Below are positions 1 through 6,005 of a stretch of 8,656 nt of DNA, in pieces. Position 1 is the stretch's first letter. Each line of letters starts with the position of its first letter. The translations under genes and the position numbers were made by a program. The notes beneath the pieces were generated by a model. It saw only the letters and a list, made by a program, of their open reading frames with translations, was not told the DNA's origin and ran no database searches. The DNA is from Pseudomonadota bacterium (GTDB taxonomy: Bacteria; Myxococcota; Bradymonadia; UBA4248): the NCBI GenBank assembly GCA_017629415.1, contig JAGBXG010000315.1, positions 1 to 8,656 of the forward strand. Reading direction: 5' to 3'.

Positions 1-528
1 ATGGTCGACGTCATCGACGGCGAACTCGCCAGAATGCGCATGAGCCCAAGCCACAGCGGTGAATGGTTCGATACCGTCGCCGACGATATCACCAACATCG
101 CTTTCCTGGCAGGCCTCGGATACGGCATCGGACAAATTTCAAACACCCCCCTCTACTTCTATGTTGCCGCCGGCATCTGCGGCATGATGGTCATCTCATG
201 CTCATGGTTCTACCGCGAATTTGTCAAAATGGGCATCGCCAGCCACAACCACTTCGAATGGGGATTTGAAGCCGAAAACAAAGAAAATAAAGAAAATGAA
301 CACAGAAATCCTATCCGCAAAGCACTCGATTTAATCGCCGGCGGCTTTGCCTGGATCGCCAAACGCGATTTCTACACGTTCCTCATCATGTGCCTTGTCA
401 TGGCAGGCGCCTGCTTCAGTCCGCTTTATTATGCCGCTTACTTCATCATGCTCATCGGAGCATCCTTCGTCGGCATCGGCGGCATCTCAGCATTAACGCT
501 ACGCGCCATCCGAAATAGAAAAAAATAA
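1..528 (+). CDS. CDP-alcohol phosphatidyltransferase family protein, 3' part (5' end outside window)
   Basis: This is an integral membrane enzyme that transfers a phospho-alcohol from a CDP-linked donor to a second alcohol, as in phospholipid synthesis. The family motif D-x2-DG-x2-AR-x8-G-x3-D-x3-D is complete at visible residues 3-28: D3, D6, G7, A10, R11, G20, D24 and D28. The four Asp bind the metal and CDP group. Hydrophobic segments follow at about 31-47, 50-71 and 122-167, as expected for the C-terminal part of a six-helix enzyme. A polar Lys/Glu/Asn-rich loop at about 92-105 is encoded partly by a 9-bp tandem repeat (280-297). The motif normally sits after at least one membrane helix, so the ATG at position 1 is internal and the true start lies upstream. 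The substrate cannot be read from this part. The next gene resembles an aminoethylphosphonate transaminase, which makes a phosphonolipid role conceivable. Family call firm, substrate unknown. Confidence 0.88.
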   Translation: MVDVIDGELARMRMSPSHSGEWFDTVADDITNIAFLAGLGYGIGQISNTPLYFYVAAGICGMMVISCSWFYREFVKMGIASHNHFEWGFEAENKENKENEHRNPIRKALDLIAGGFAWIAKRDFYTFLIMCLVMAGACFSPLYYAAYFIMLIGASFVGIGGISALTLRAIRNRKK

Positions 529-601
529 CCCCCCCGAAACAAGGTGTTGAAGGCAAATTTCCCCTGCGGCAAAAAGTCGTGGGGGATAGCTTGATGTCAT
601 C

Positions 602-652
602 CATGGTAAACCCTATGAAATAAAATCATGGTAAACCCTATGAAATAAAATC
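602..652. repeat. 25-bp perfect tandem duplication
   Basis: A 25-bp unit that begins CATGGTAAACCC and ends GAAATAAAAT occurs at 602-626 and again, without change, at 627-651. The C after each unit also matches. The unit is not a multiple of three and lies outside any gene. It could be a duplicated operator or a recent slippage product. Confidence 0.95.
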
Positions 653-661
653 GTTTACCAT
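628..661. repeat. Inverted repeat ATGGTAAAC / GTTTACCAT
   Basis: The 9-mer ATGGTAAAC at 628-636 is followed after 16 bases by its exact reverse complement at 653-661. The same 9-mer also occurs at 603-611 in the first tandem copy, so one inverted partner can pair with either direct copy. There is no T-run after it, which speaks against a terminator. An operator for a dimeric regulator is possible, but no regulator gene is visible nearby. Confidence 0.7.
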
Positions 662-957
662 ATTGTTGCATGGCGTTTCTCAGGCAGTACAAACATTGAC
701 TTCTCCTGATGAAACATCTTGCACACGCCTACCATCATCAAAAAATTGAAATTGGTGTAATCTTTATCCACTTCACAAACTATCAAGGATAGATATTACA
801 CCATTCAAAAACAAATAGACTTCATATCAAAGGCATGCATTCCAATGCTCCAAGCTCACACCCTCAATACCCACATTTTCTCACATTCAACTCGCCATTG
901 TGGCATGAATTGTGCTAAAATAAAAAGATCGTGATCATTTTTTGGGTCACTCACACA

Positions 958-963
958 TATAAT
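958..963 (+). promoter_or_regulatory. Possible -10 box upstream of the aminotransferase
   Basis: An exact TATAAT lies here, but no good -35 box is visible 16-18 bases upstream. If used, transcription would begin near 970, leaving a leader of about 100 bases before the chosen start at 1070. It would also place the earlier ATG at 977 almost on the transcript end, which supports the later start. Confidence 0.3.
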
Positions 964-1069
964 CCTTTCATAATATATGGCACACTTTATCGATGTCATG
1001 GCTTTGCACAAATCAACGCTTCGCGCAATGCTCATCAATACGACATCGAGACTTTGGAGATTTTACAAT

Positions 1070-2185
1070 ATGGATGATTACGCCAAACGCTATTGCCTGA
1101 TGTGCCCTGGGCCGGTCAACGTCTCGCCACGCGTATTGGATGCCATGATCGGAAGCGAAATTGGTCATCGTGAAATCGAATTTTCTGCACTGTTGAAAAA
1201 CATCAGAACAAACTGCATCAACCTGATGAAACTTTCACCAGAAGAATATTCGATGGTCGTCATTACAGGTTCGGGTTCTGCAGCCAATGAAGCCGTTTTA
1301 TGCAGCGCCATTCGCCCCGAAGATAACGTCCTGTCACTCGTCACCGGCGAATTCGGACGAAGACTGGGCGAAATTTCATCCATCTATAACCCCAAAACCC
1401 AGACTCACGTCCAAGATTGGGGCACACAGCTCGACCTGCAAGCAGTCGAAACGCGACTCAAAACACAATCTTTCGACTGGGTCACCATGGTGCATCACGA
1501 AACCAGCACCGGCGAACTCCAACCCGTCAAAGAAATCGGTGAACTGTGCAAAAAATATGGCGCAAAACTCTTCGTCGACGCCGTCAGCAGCTTCATGGCC
1601 GACAAACTCGACCTCAAAGAGGCCAATATCACTTTCATGAGCACTTCCTCAGGTAAAGCACTCGGCATGGGCCCCGGACTCTCACTTGTCGTCGGAAAAA
1701 TCGACGAATTCCAACGCCTGGCCACCTATCCCGTCCGAAACTATTACCTCAGCCTCGCACGGCATTACGACTTCTTTAACAACAAACTTCAAACACCAAA
1801 TACACCGGGCATCGCCCTCTTCATCGCGCTCAACGAAGCCCTCAAAATCATCGCCGAAGAAGGCGTCGACAATCGCTTCAATCGTCAGGCCGAAAAAGCC
1901 CAACTTTTCCGTCAAGGACTCCAACGCCTCGGACTGAACCTCCTGCACCCCGATCACGTGCTCTCCAACGCCGTCTCCAGCATCTGCCTGCCCAAAGGCA
2001 TGAATTTCGCCGAACTCCGCGAAGCACTGCGCGCAAAAGGCTTCATCGTCTACGGCGGAAAAGGCCCGCTCACCGACCAAATATTCCAGGTCTCCACCAT
2101 GGGATATATCCAAAATAACGACATCGAAAACCTGCTCAACGCCCTGCAGGAATCCATGACACAATGCCTCCATTCGGTCGCTTAA
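1070..2185 (+). CDS. Class V PLP-dependent aminotransferase, 2-aminoethylphosphonate transaminase-like
   Basis: This 371-residue fold-type-I enzyme moves an amino group with pyridoxal phosphate. Visible landmarks are the N-terminal CPGPVNVSPRVL motif, GSGSAANEAVL (PLP phosphate site), MVHHETSTGELQP, the PLP-ring Asp in VDAVSSF (D170) and the Schiff-base Lys in SSGKALG (K196). Length and D/K positions nearly match those I recall for Salmonella PhnW (D168/K194), and GSGS..EAVL, HHETSTG and GFIVYGGK resemble the aminoethylphosphonate group more than alanine-glyoxylate transaminases. One oddity is that IFQVSTMG near the C terminus has Q340 where the family usually has the carboxylate-binding Arg (FRIGNIG in PhnW), so substrate choice may differ. 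The start at 1070 has TTGGAGA ten bases upstream and puts the PGP motif near residue 12. An in-frame ATG at 977 has no ribosome binding site. Class V membership is firm; the phosphonate assignment is inferred. Confidence 0.85.
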   Translation: MDDYAKRYCLMCPGPVNVSPRVLDAMIGSEIGHREIEFSALLKNIRTNCINLMKLSPEEYSMVVITGSGSAANEAVLCSAIRPEDNVLSLVTGEFGRRLGEISSIYNPKTQTHVQDWGTQLDLQAVETRLKTQSFDWVTMVHHETSTGELQPVKEIGELCKKYGAKLFVDAVSSFMADKLDLKEANITFMSTSSGKALGMGPGLSLVVGKIDEFQRLATYPVRNYYLSLARHYDFFNNKLQTPNTPGIALFIALNEALKIIAEEGVDNRFNRQAEKAQLFRQGLQRLGLNLLHPDHVLSNAVSSICLPKGMNFAELREALRAKGFIVYGGKGPLTDQIFQVSTMGYIQNNDIENLLNALQESMTQCLHSVA

Positions 2186-2197
2186 ACTTTTGATAAA

Positions 2198-2225
2198 GCC
2201 GCCTATTGCTGCGCAATACGGCAGC
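2198..2225 (+). repeat. TAT/ATAC bulged hairpin, copy 1
   Basis: The inner stem TATTGC (2204-2209) pairs with GCAATA (2213-2218) across a TGC loop. A single C (2219) is then unpaired on the 3' side, and the outer arms GCCGCC and GGCAGC pair with one mismatch. The same architecture recurs three more times in the window. It starts 12 bases after the aminotransferase stop. Confidence 0.75.
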
Positions 2226-2227
2226 TC

Positions 2228-2264
2228 GGGCGCGCTATTGCTCACGCAATACGCACGCCCTTTT
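2228..2264 (+). repeat. TAT/ATAC bulged hairpin, copy 2, possibly also a terminator
   Basis: The inner stem TATTGC (2236-2241) pairs with GCAATA (2246-2251) across a TCAC loop, followed by a bulged C (2252). Outer arms GGGCGCGC and GCACGCCC pair with one mismatch. It stands two bases after copy 1 with different outer arms. Four T follow the stem at 2261-2264, so this hairpin may end the aminotransferase transcript, but the T-run is short. Confidence 0.7.
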
Positions 2265-2325
2265 GCACACTTTTGATTAACGGTCTTACTCACTCCATTT
2301 CAATTTCACTCGAAATAACAATCCC

Positions 2326-2360
2326 TTGAAAAGACATTTATATATTGAAAAGGATTTTAT
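2326..2360 (+). repeat. 16-bp imperfect direct repeat upstream of the ferredoxin gene
   Basis: TTGAAAAGACATTTAT (2326-2341) and TTGAAAAGGATTTTAT (2345-2360) match at 13 of 16 positions with a 19-bp period. The position, about 100 bases upstream of a gene that looks strongly expressed, suggests a promoter-region binding site, but I could not place a convincing -35/-10 pair. Confidence 0.5.
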
Positions 2361-2458
2361 CGGGTGATAGACACGCCTACATTCAGTCGGATTGTTTTCG
2401 TCTGATTTTTTTCATTAAACTCGTTTTTTAAAACACGCTTTTTTTCAGGAGAAGGAAA

Positions 2459-2635
2459 ATGGCAGCTCCCGTTGTTGATGCTAATGCATGTGTTGGTTGT
2501 GGTTCCTGCGAAGCCGGTTGCCCGGCAGAAGCTATCAAAGTCGCTGACGGCATCGCCGTGATCGACGCTGATGCTTGCGTTGAATGCCTCGCTTGCATCG
2601 ATAACTGCCCCGCCGGCGCCATCGCCGAAGCCTAA
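2459..2635 (+). CDS. 2[4Fe-4S] ferredoxin, clostridial type
   Basis: This 58-residue soluble electron carrier would pass low-potential electrons between redox enzymes in the cytoplasm. Two clusters are bound by C11-x2-C14-x2-C17-x3-C21-P and C40-x2-C43-x2-C46-x3-C50-P, the complete eight-cysteine pattern with no extra loop between the second and third Cys of either motif. The two halves resemble one another, as expected from the family's ancient internal duplication. Length is typical (about 55-60 residues). A strong AGGAG (2447-2451) lies seven bases before the ATG, and a perfect terminator follows at 2671-2697, so it is probably a single-gene transcript. The N-terminal half uses many GCT/GTT codons, which may reflect high expression. 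The redox partners are not visible in this window. Identity is firm. Confidence 0.96.
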   Translation: MAAPVVDANACVGCGSCEAGCPAEAIKVADGIAVIDADACVECLACIDNCPAGAIAEA

Positions 2636-2670
2636 TCTGGCTTGCACGGTTTGCAGATATCTGTAAATTT

Positions 2671-2697
2671 AAGCACCGCAAACGCGGTGCTTTTTTT
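2671..2697 (+). terminator. Rho-independent terminator of the ferredoxin gene
   Basis: Stem GCACCGC (2673-2679) pairs perfectly with GCGGTGC (2684-2690) around an AAAC loop, extended by AA/TT, and is followed by seven T (2691-2697). It begins 35 bases after the ferredoxin stop. Confidence 0.93.
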
Positions 2698-2939
2698 GTA
2701 TCCCCCCTCCGCCCCACGGCATACGCAAAGTCACAAAAGACTTACAAAGGGGTATGTCGCGGGGACGAAAAAAGAGCGAGCGTGTCCCCAGTTTTCCAAA
2801 AAACGATAGTGATCAGTACCCGGCTAACTCACAAAAACGTCAAATCCATTGCGGATTCCAAGGGGCTGAGCCCCTTGGCGAGGTTTGGGGCTAAGCCCCA
2901 AAAGAACTTTGCATACACCGCGAGCATGAAGGAAATCTC
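2698..2939. other. Hairpin-rich intergenic region upstream of the phosphotransferase
   Basis: No gene was seen here. CGGCATACGC near 2718-2727 matches the 3' half of the TAT/ATAC hairpins without its 5' half, so it may be a remnant. AAGTC/GACTT pair at 2728-2743, and GGGGAC (2761-2766) can pair with GTCCCC (2784-2789) over a purine-rich loop. Three more hairpins follow directly at 2843-2902. None has a T-run, so they do not look like terminators. Confidence 0.6.
2843..2902. repeat. Three consecutive hairpins, two of the GGGGC-YRA-GCCCC type
   Basis: AATCC/GGATT pair at 2843-2857. They are followed at once by CCAAGGGGC-TGA-GCCCCTTGG (2858-2878, nine perfect pairs), and five bases later by TTTGGGGC-TAA-GCCCCAAA (2884-2902, eight perfect pairs). 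The core GGGGC, a YRA triloop and GCCCC are shared, while the outer pairs differ but still match. A third copy lies at 8558-8574. The block ends 37 bases before the start codon at 2940. Confidence 0.85.
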
Positions 2940-4106
2940 ATGAAAATTTCAGAACTGCGGAAACGAGAAAACTACGATAAAACACTGACTCAGACGCTTC
3001 AGGCATGCGCAGATTTTGATGCTGCCCATACCCCTGATTATCAACCTGAATCCGTGCAATGGTATGAGCATCCAATATTAAGTGTTTATGTCACACCTGA
3101 TTTCTGTGCTGACGGTCGTCGTTATCTGAATATGCAATACCGCCATGCACCACGCCGAAGCCGTCGCCTGGTTCAAGCCATTGCGACTGATTTCATGACG
3201 ATGCCAGCTTTTTTTTCACGCAGTCTCAAGCCTGCTTTTCAAATTTCGTCTGCGGGCCGGCCCGAATATCAAATGTGGATGCCGGGCAATCACCGGTTCC
3301 GCAGGTTTGATTTTGAAAAACGCACCATCCGTGTTTATCCCAAAGCAGGTTTTTCAGCTGACGGCATACGTCAGGAAATCACCTTACGCCGCCAGCTTTC
3401 GGCAGAATATCCATGGGTTTTACCGATTTTGTGGTCAGAGGATGAAGCCGCCGTCTTTGACGAAACCTTGCTCGAAGCCATGCCTTTTAACCGCATAAAC
3501 TCGGGAACGCGTCAGACTCAAATTTTAGATAAAATCCAGACCATACTTAGAGATTTGCACCAATGTCAGACCATCACAGTCACGGGAGAAGCCTATCAAG
3601 CCATGAAAAGGCTGCAGCTCGATACGGCGTATCATAAAATCCGTCAGAAATTTCCTGGCTTGCGTTTTGAACTGATTGAACAGGTTTGGCAACGTGCGGC
3701 AAAAGTCATTCAACGTTCAAGGGAAATTCCCATGAGCCTGACACATGGGGATTTTCAGCCTGGCAATCTCATTGTTCCGGCAGACGCAGACAATTCAGGG
3801 GTATGGCTGATTGACTGGGAAGATGTTGATGTCCGCGCATCCATCTATGACGTCATGACATGGACCTTGCAAAGCCGTTCCCCCAAAGGCCTGGCCTCTC
3901 GAGTGGAGGCTTTTCTGTATGATAAAACAGAACTCCCATTTGAGCTGACATGTTCACGGGATTTGGCTGTAGCCTTATGGGCTGTTGAAGAATGGATTTG
4001 GCTTTTAGAGTCATCGGCTCGGGAGGGCATTACTCAAATACCGGCAGGCCTGTGTATGCAGTTTCAGGCGTGCAGCGCGTATTTGTGTGCAAACCCCAAT
4101 GTTTAA
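2940..4106 (+). CDS. APH/choline-kinase-fold phosphotransferase, substrate unknown
   Basis: This 388-residue soluble protein is predicted to move the gamma-phosphate of ATP to a small molecule. The catalytic loop LTHGDFQPGNLIV contains H269, G270, D271 and N276 (the HGDxxxxN Brenner motif), and LIDWEDVD supplies the metal-binding D292. A likely small lobe precedes it: K135 in RVYPKAG may be the ATP lysine and E146 in IRQEITL its helix-C partner. About 110 N-terminal residues before the kinase fold are rich in Tyr, Arg and aromatic residues and match nothing I know. The start has AAGGAA at 2929-2934, five bases upstream. The family includes aminoglycoside, choline, homoserine and sugar kinases, and nothing here picks one. 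Resistance should not be assumed. No signal peptide or membrane helix was seen. It stands alone, with hairpin-rich DNA on both sides. Confidence 0.82.
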   Translation: MKISELRKRENYDKTLTQTLQACADFDAAHTPDYQPESVQWYEHPILSVYVTPDFCADGRRYLNMQYRHAPRRSRRLVQAIATDFMTMPAFFSRSLKPAFQISSAGRPEYQMWMPGNHRFRRFDFEKRTIRVYPKAGFSADGIRQEITLRRQLSAEYPWVLPILWSEDEAAVFDETLLEAMPFNRINSGTRQTQILDKIQTILRDLHQCQTITVTGEAYQAMKRLQLDTAYHKIRQKFPGLRFELIEQVWQRAAKVIQRSREIPMSLTHGDFQPGNLIVPADADNSGVWLIDWEDVDVRASIYDVMTWTLQSRSPKGLASRVEAFLYDKTELPFELTCSRDLAVALWAVEEWIWLLESSAREGITQIPAGLCMQFQACSAYLCANPNV

Positions 4107-4173
4107 ACCCTTGCCCTGAATTTGCGCAAACATCGCTGAAATAACAAAAAAGTACACAAATAGCGATGCACCG

Positions 4174-4201
4174 GCTGGCGTATGGCGAAGCCATAGCCAG
4201 C
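4174..4201 (-). repeat. TAT/ATAC bulged hairpin, copy 3 (inverted orientation)
   Basis: Read on the - strand, GCTGGC pairs with GCCAGC, and inside it TATGGC pairs with GCCATA around a TTC loop, with one bulged C on the 3' side. All 12 pairs are perfect. It lies between the phosphotransferase stop and the promoter of the PEGA gene. There is no T-run on either side, so it is not a normal terminator. Confidence 0.85.
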
Positions 4202-4253
4202 GCCCAAACCCAGCATTTTGAGCTTTGAATGCACAAGAAAACCTCGCAATGAG

Positions 4254-4282
4254 TTGATCTTTATAGGAGATTCATAGATAAT
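4254..4282 (+). promoter_or_regulatory. Probable sigma-70-type promoter of the PEGA protein gene
   Basis: TTGATC (4254-4259, four of six to consensus) and GATAAT (4277-4282, five of six) are separated by the ideal 17 bases. Transcription would start near 4289, giving a leader of about 30 bases that holds the AGGAG at 4307-4311. Confidence 0.5.
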
Positions 4283-4319
4283 CCTGCGGGGATTTTTCTC
4301 ATTTTTAGGAGATATTTTC

Positions 4320-5864
4320 ATGCATTCCATTAAGACTCTTGCTTATGCATTATTTTTTGTATTTCTGTGCATTGCCCCCATTTTTGCAAGTGCGCAGGAT
4401 GACAGTGGTTCGCGTCTGATTGACGTTCCAAATGTTGAAAACGATGATAAAAAGCTGAGCATGACCAAGGACATTATTAAAGCACTTGGAAATGCAGGAC
4501 ACATTGTATTTTCACAAGAAGAAATGCTTGCCGTGGCATCACAGGCTGGCAAAGGCGATGCTTACTGGCTGATTGAAGGCGATATTGCCGAAGTGAATAA
4601 AAAAGCCAGACATGATGCCGTCATTCGTTTTGTGCATCATAAAAAAGGCAAAAAAGGCTCGCTGGTCATTTACATCCATAATGCATACACAGGTGCGCTC
4701 ATCGGAGAATTGGAACGCAGCCTGAAAAAGAAAGGCAAACTTTCATCCTCGGATTTGAAAGCAATTGTTCGCGGCGTGAATGCCGTAACAAGTGAAATTG
4801 TCCCCATCGAATATAAAGATGAAGTCGTCATTACCATTATGTCCACGCCTTCCGGTGCGGAAGTTCTGCGCAATGGCGTAGCCATCGGGACAACACCCTT
4901 TGAATACAGAGCTGAAGCCGTTTCCGGCGCGAGCGAACAATGGGTTATCAGCTATCCTGACCGCGAGCCTGTGATGCAGCTCATCGCCATGGATAAGACA
5001 GAAACTTACAATGTCAATATCATCAAAGACGTGAAATCATCGAAGCGGTTAGGCAAAGTGGCCGGCGGCCCCGGACGTTCCGTATTCGGTATGGGTTTCA
5101 ATGTCAGCCCGATGATTCGTTCTTTAAAATCCAGCGCAGAACTAGGCAAACCTGTTTCCTATACTTCGCAGGTCATTCCCGTCTTCTCGTTTGATATCGA
5201 ACTGTTCCCATTCGGACTGGGCGTGAATAACGATTATCTGCAAGGCCTTGGCCTTCAGTCCAGTATCGGATTTGGTATTTTTGACAGCACACTTAAAGCT
5301 GGCACCTCCAAACACGAATGCAGTATCGGACCGGATGGACAAACGTTGTCATGCAGCAGCAGCTACATCCGTTTCAATCTCGATCTCGTCTATCGCCTGC
5401 TGTTCCAGAAAAAAGCTGGCAAACTGAATCCTGACGGCATGGGGTTGGATTTCATCCTTGGCTACAATATGGCACGTTACAATATCGCCAAGAATGCCCT
5501 TTATACAGGCCATGATTACAATGGCGCAAAACTTGGGCTGAAATTCCACACACCTTTGGGACTCCCTGAATTCAGATTCCAAGCCGGCGTCAATTTCTAC
5601 TTTAACGGCGGACATGGCCCCATTTCAAAACTACACCAATGGGGCAGCAGAAAAGACAGCAGTTGGGGCACCAATATTCTCGCCAACTTCCTCTACGATG
5701 TTTACAAAGGTATCTATCTGCGCGCCGGCTACTCTTTCACCTATATGGGCACAGACTTTGGCGGCATCGGATGTCTTGACAGCCATTGCACAGTACCCAA
5801 TGAAGCCTACAGCAAAGACATGTATCACGAAATTATGCTCGGTATCGGATATATGCTCTATTAA
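4320..5864 (+). CDS. PEGA-domain outer-membrane beta-barrel protein
   Basis: This 514-residue exported protein is predicted to sit in the outer membrane with a periplasmic N-terminal part. A signal peptide is clear: K5, a hydrophobic core 7-22, and cleavage likely after ASA (25/26). Residues about 30-160 form a mixed alpha/beta domain rich in Lys that I cannot name; a TolB-N/CsgG-like fold is possible. A PEGA domain follows at about 169-236 (STPSGAEVLRNGVAIGTTPF). After a basic linker, residues about 250-514 show alternating aromatic and Gly-rich strands ending in GIGYMLY; a terminal aromatic residue is the usual signal for barrel insertion. Two Cys pairs, in HECSIG...LSCSS and GCLDSHC, probably sit in outside loops and could form disulfides. 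AGGAG lies eight bases before the ATG. It has its own likely promoter and a strong terminator. A role in envelope structure or attachment is inference only. Confidence 0.8.
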   Translation: MHSIKTLAYALFFVFLCIAPIFASAQDDSGSRLIDVPNVENDDKKLSMTKDIIKALGNAGHIVFSQEEMLAVASQAGKGDAYWLIEGDIAEVNKKARHDAVIRFVHHKKGKKGSLVIYIHNAYTGALIGELERSLKKKGKLSSSDLKAIVRGVNAVTSEIVPIEYKDEVVITIMSTPSGAEVLRNGVAIGTTPFEYRAEAVSGASEQWVISYPDREPVMQLIAMDKTETYNVNIIKDVKSSKRLGKVAGGPGRSVFGMGFNVSPMIRSLKSSAELGKPVSYTSQVIPVFSFDIELFPFGLGVNNDYLQGLGLQSSIGFGIFDSTLKAGTSKHECSIGPDGQTLSCSSSYIRFNLDLVYRLLFQKKAGKLNPDGMGLDFILGYNMARYNIAKNALYTGHDYNGAKLGLKFHTPLGLPEFRFQAGVNFYFNGGHGPISKLHQWGSRKDSSWGTNILANFLYDVYKGIYLRAGYSFTYMGTDFGGIGCLDSHCTVPNEAYSKDMYHEIMLGIGYMLY

Positions 5865-5885
5865 GCTCAAATCACAAATGTCTCA

Positions 5886-5911
5886 AAAAGCGGCCAATGG
5901 CCGCTTTTTTT
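5886..5911 (+). terminator. Rho-independent terminator of the PEGA protein gene
   Basis: AGCGGCC (5889-5895) pairs with GGCCGCT (5899-5905) around an AAT loop. The stem is flanked by an A-run upstream and ends in seven T (5905-5911). The A-run could allow it to work in both directions. Confidence 0.93.
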
Positions 5912-5951
5912 GTGCCATTTGACTCTTCAAAAACTGCACTATATGTGACAA

Positions 5952-5957
5952 TATAAT
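5952..5957 (+). promoter_or_regulatory. Possible -10 box of the enolase gene
   Basis: An exact TATAAT stands 49 bases before the enolase start. The best -35 candidates are TTCAAA (5926-5931, spacer 20) and TTGACT (5919-5924, spacer 27), both badly spaced, so the assignment rests mainly on the -10 match and on the terminator just upstream. Confidence 0.4.
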
Positions 5958-6005
5958 TCTGTATATGGTTTTATCCCATTTCATCCATCCTTGCGAAGTA
6001 GAATT

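Larger units (their letters stand above)
529..1069. other. Intergenic region with repeats and a possible promoter, no gene seen
   Basis: No convincing coding sequence was found in this 541-base gap; short frames here lack a ribosome binding site. After about 660 the base composition becomes clearly AT-rich. It holds a 25-bp tandem repeat with an overlapping inverted repeat (602-661), a weak GATC-centred hairpin with flanking A and T runs near 922-943, and an exact TATAAT at 958-963 that may serve the downstream aminotransferase. Confidence 0.6.

Noticed and set aside
602..652. CRISPR-like repeat
   Set aside because: The two copies are adjacent with no spacer, and there are only two.
977..1069. 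Longer N terminus of the aminotransferase from the ATG at 977
   Set aside because: There is no ribosome binding site, it lies directly behind a possible -10 box, and the added 31 residues do not resemble the family N terminus. The ATG at 1070 has TTGGAGA and suits the family length.
1682..2293. 203-residue reading frame on the - strand
   Set aside because: It overlaps the aminotransferase antisense, has no ribosome binding site or known motif, and is explained by GC-rich codon positions of the real gene.
2843..2902. Terminator pair after the ferredoxin
   Set aside because: The stems are strong, but no T-run follows either of them, and a complete terminator already exists at 2671-2697.
2940..4106. 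Aminoglycoside resistance gene
   Set aside because: Only the general kinase fold and HGD motif are seen. The family is broad and nothing points to an antibiotic substrate.
5991..6005. TTG start for enolase
   Set aside because: It would add MRSRI before the classic MTEIIDVFAREILDSRGNP start, with no better ribosome binding site.
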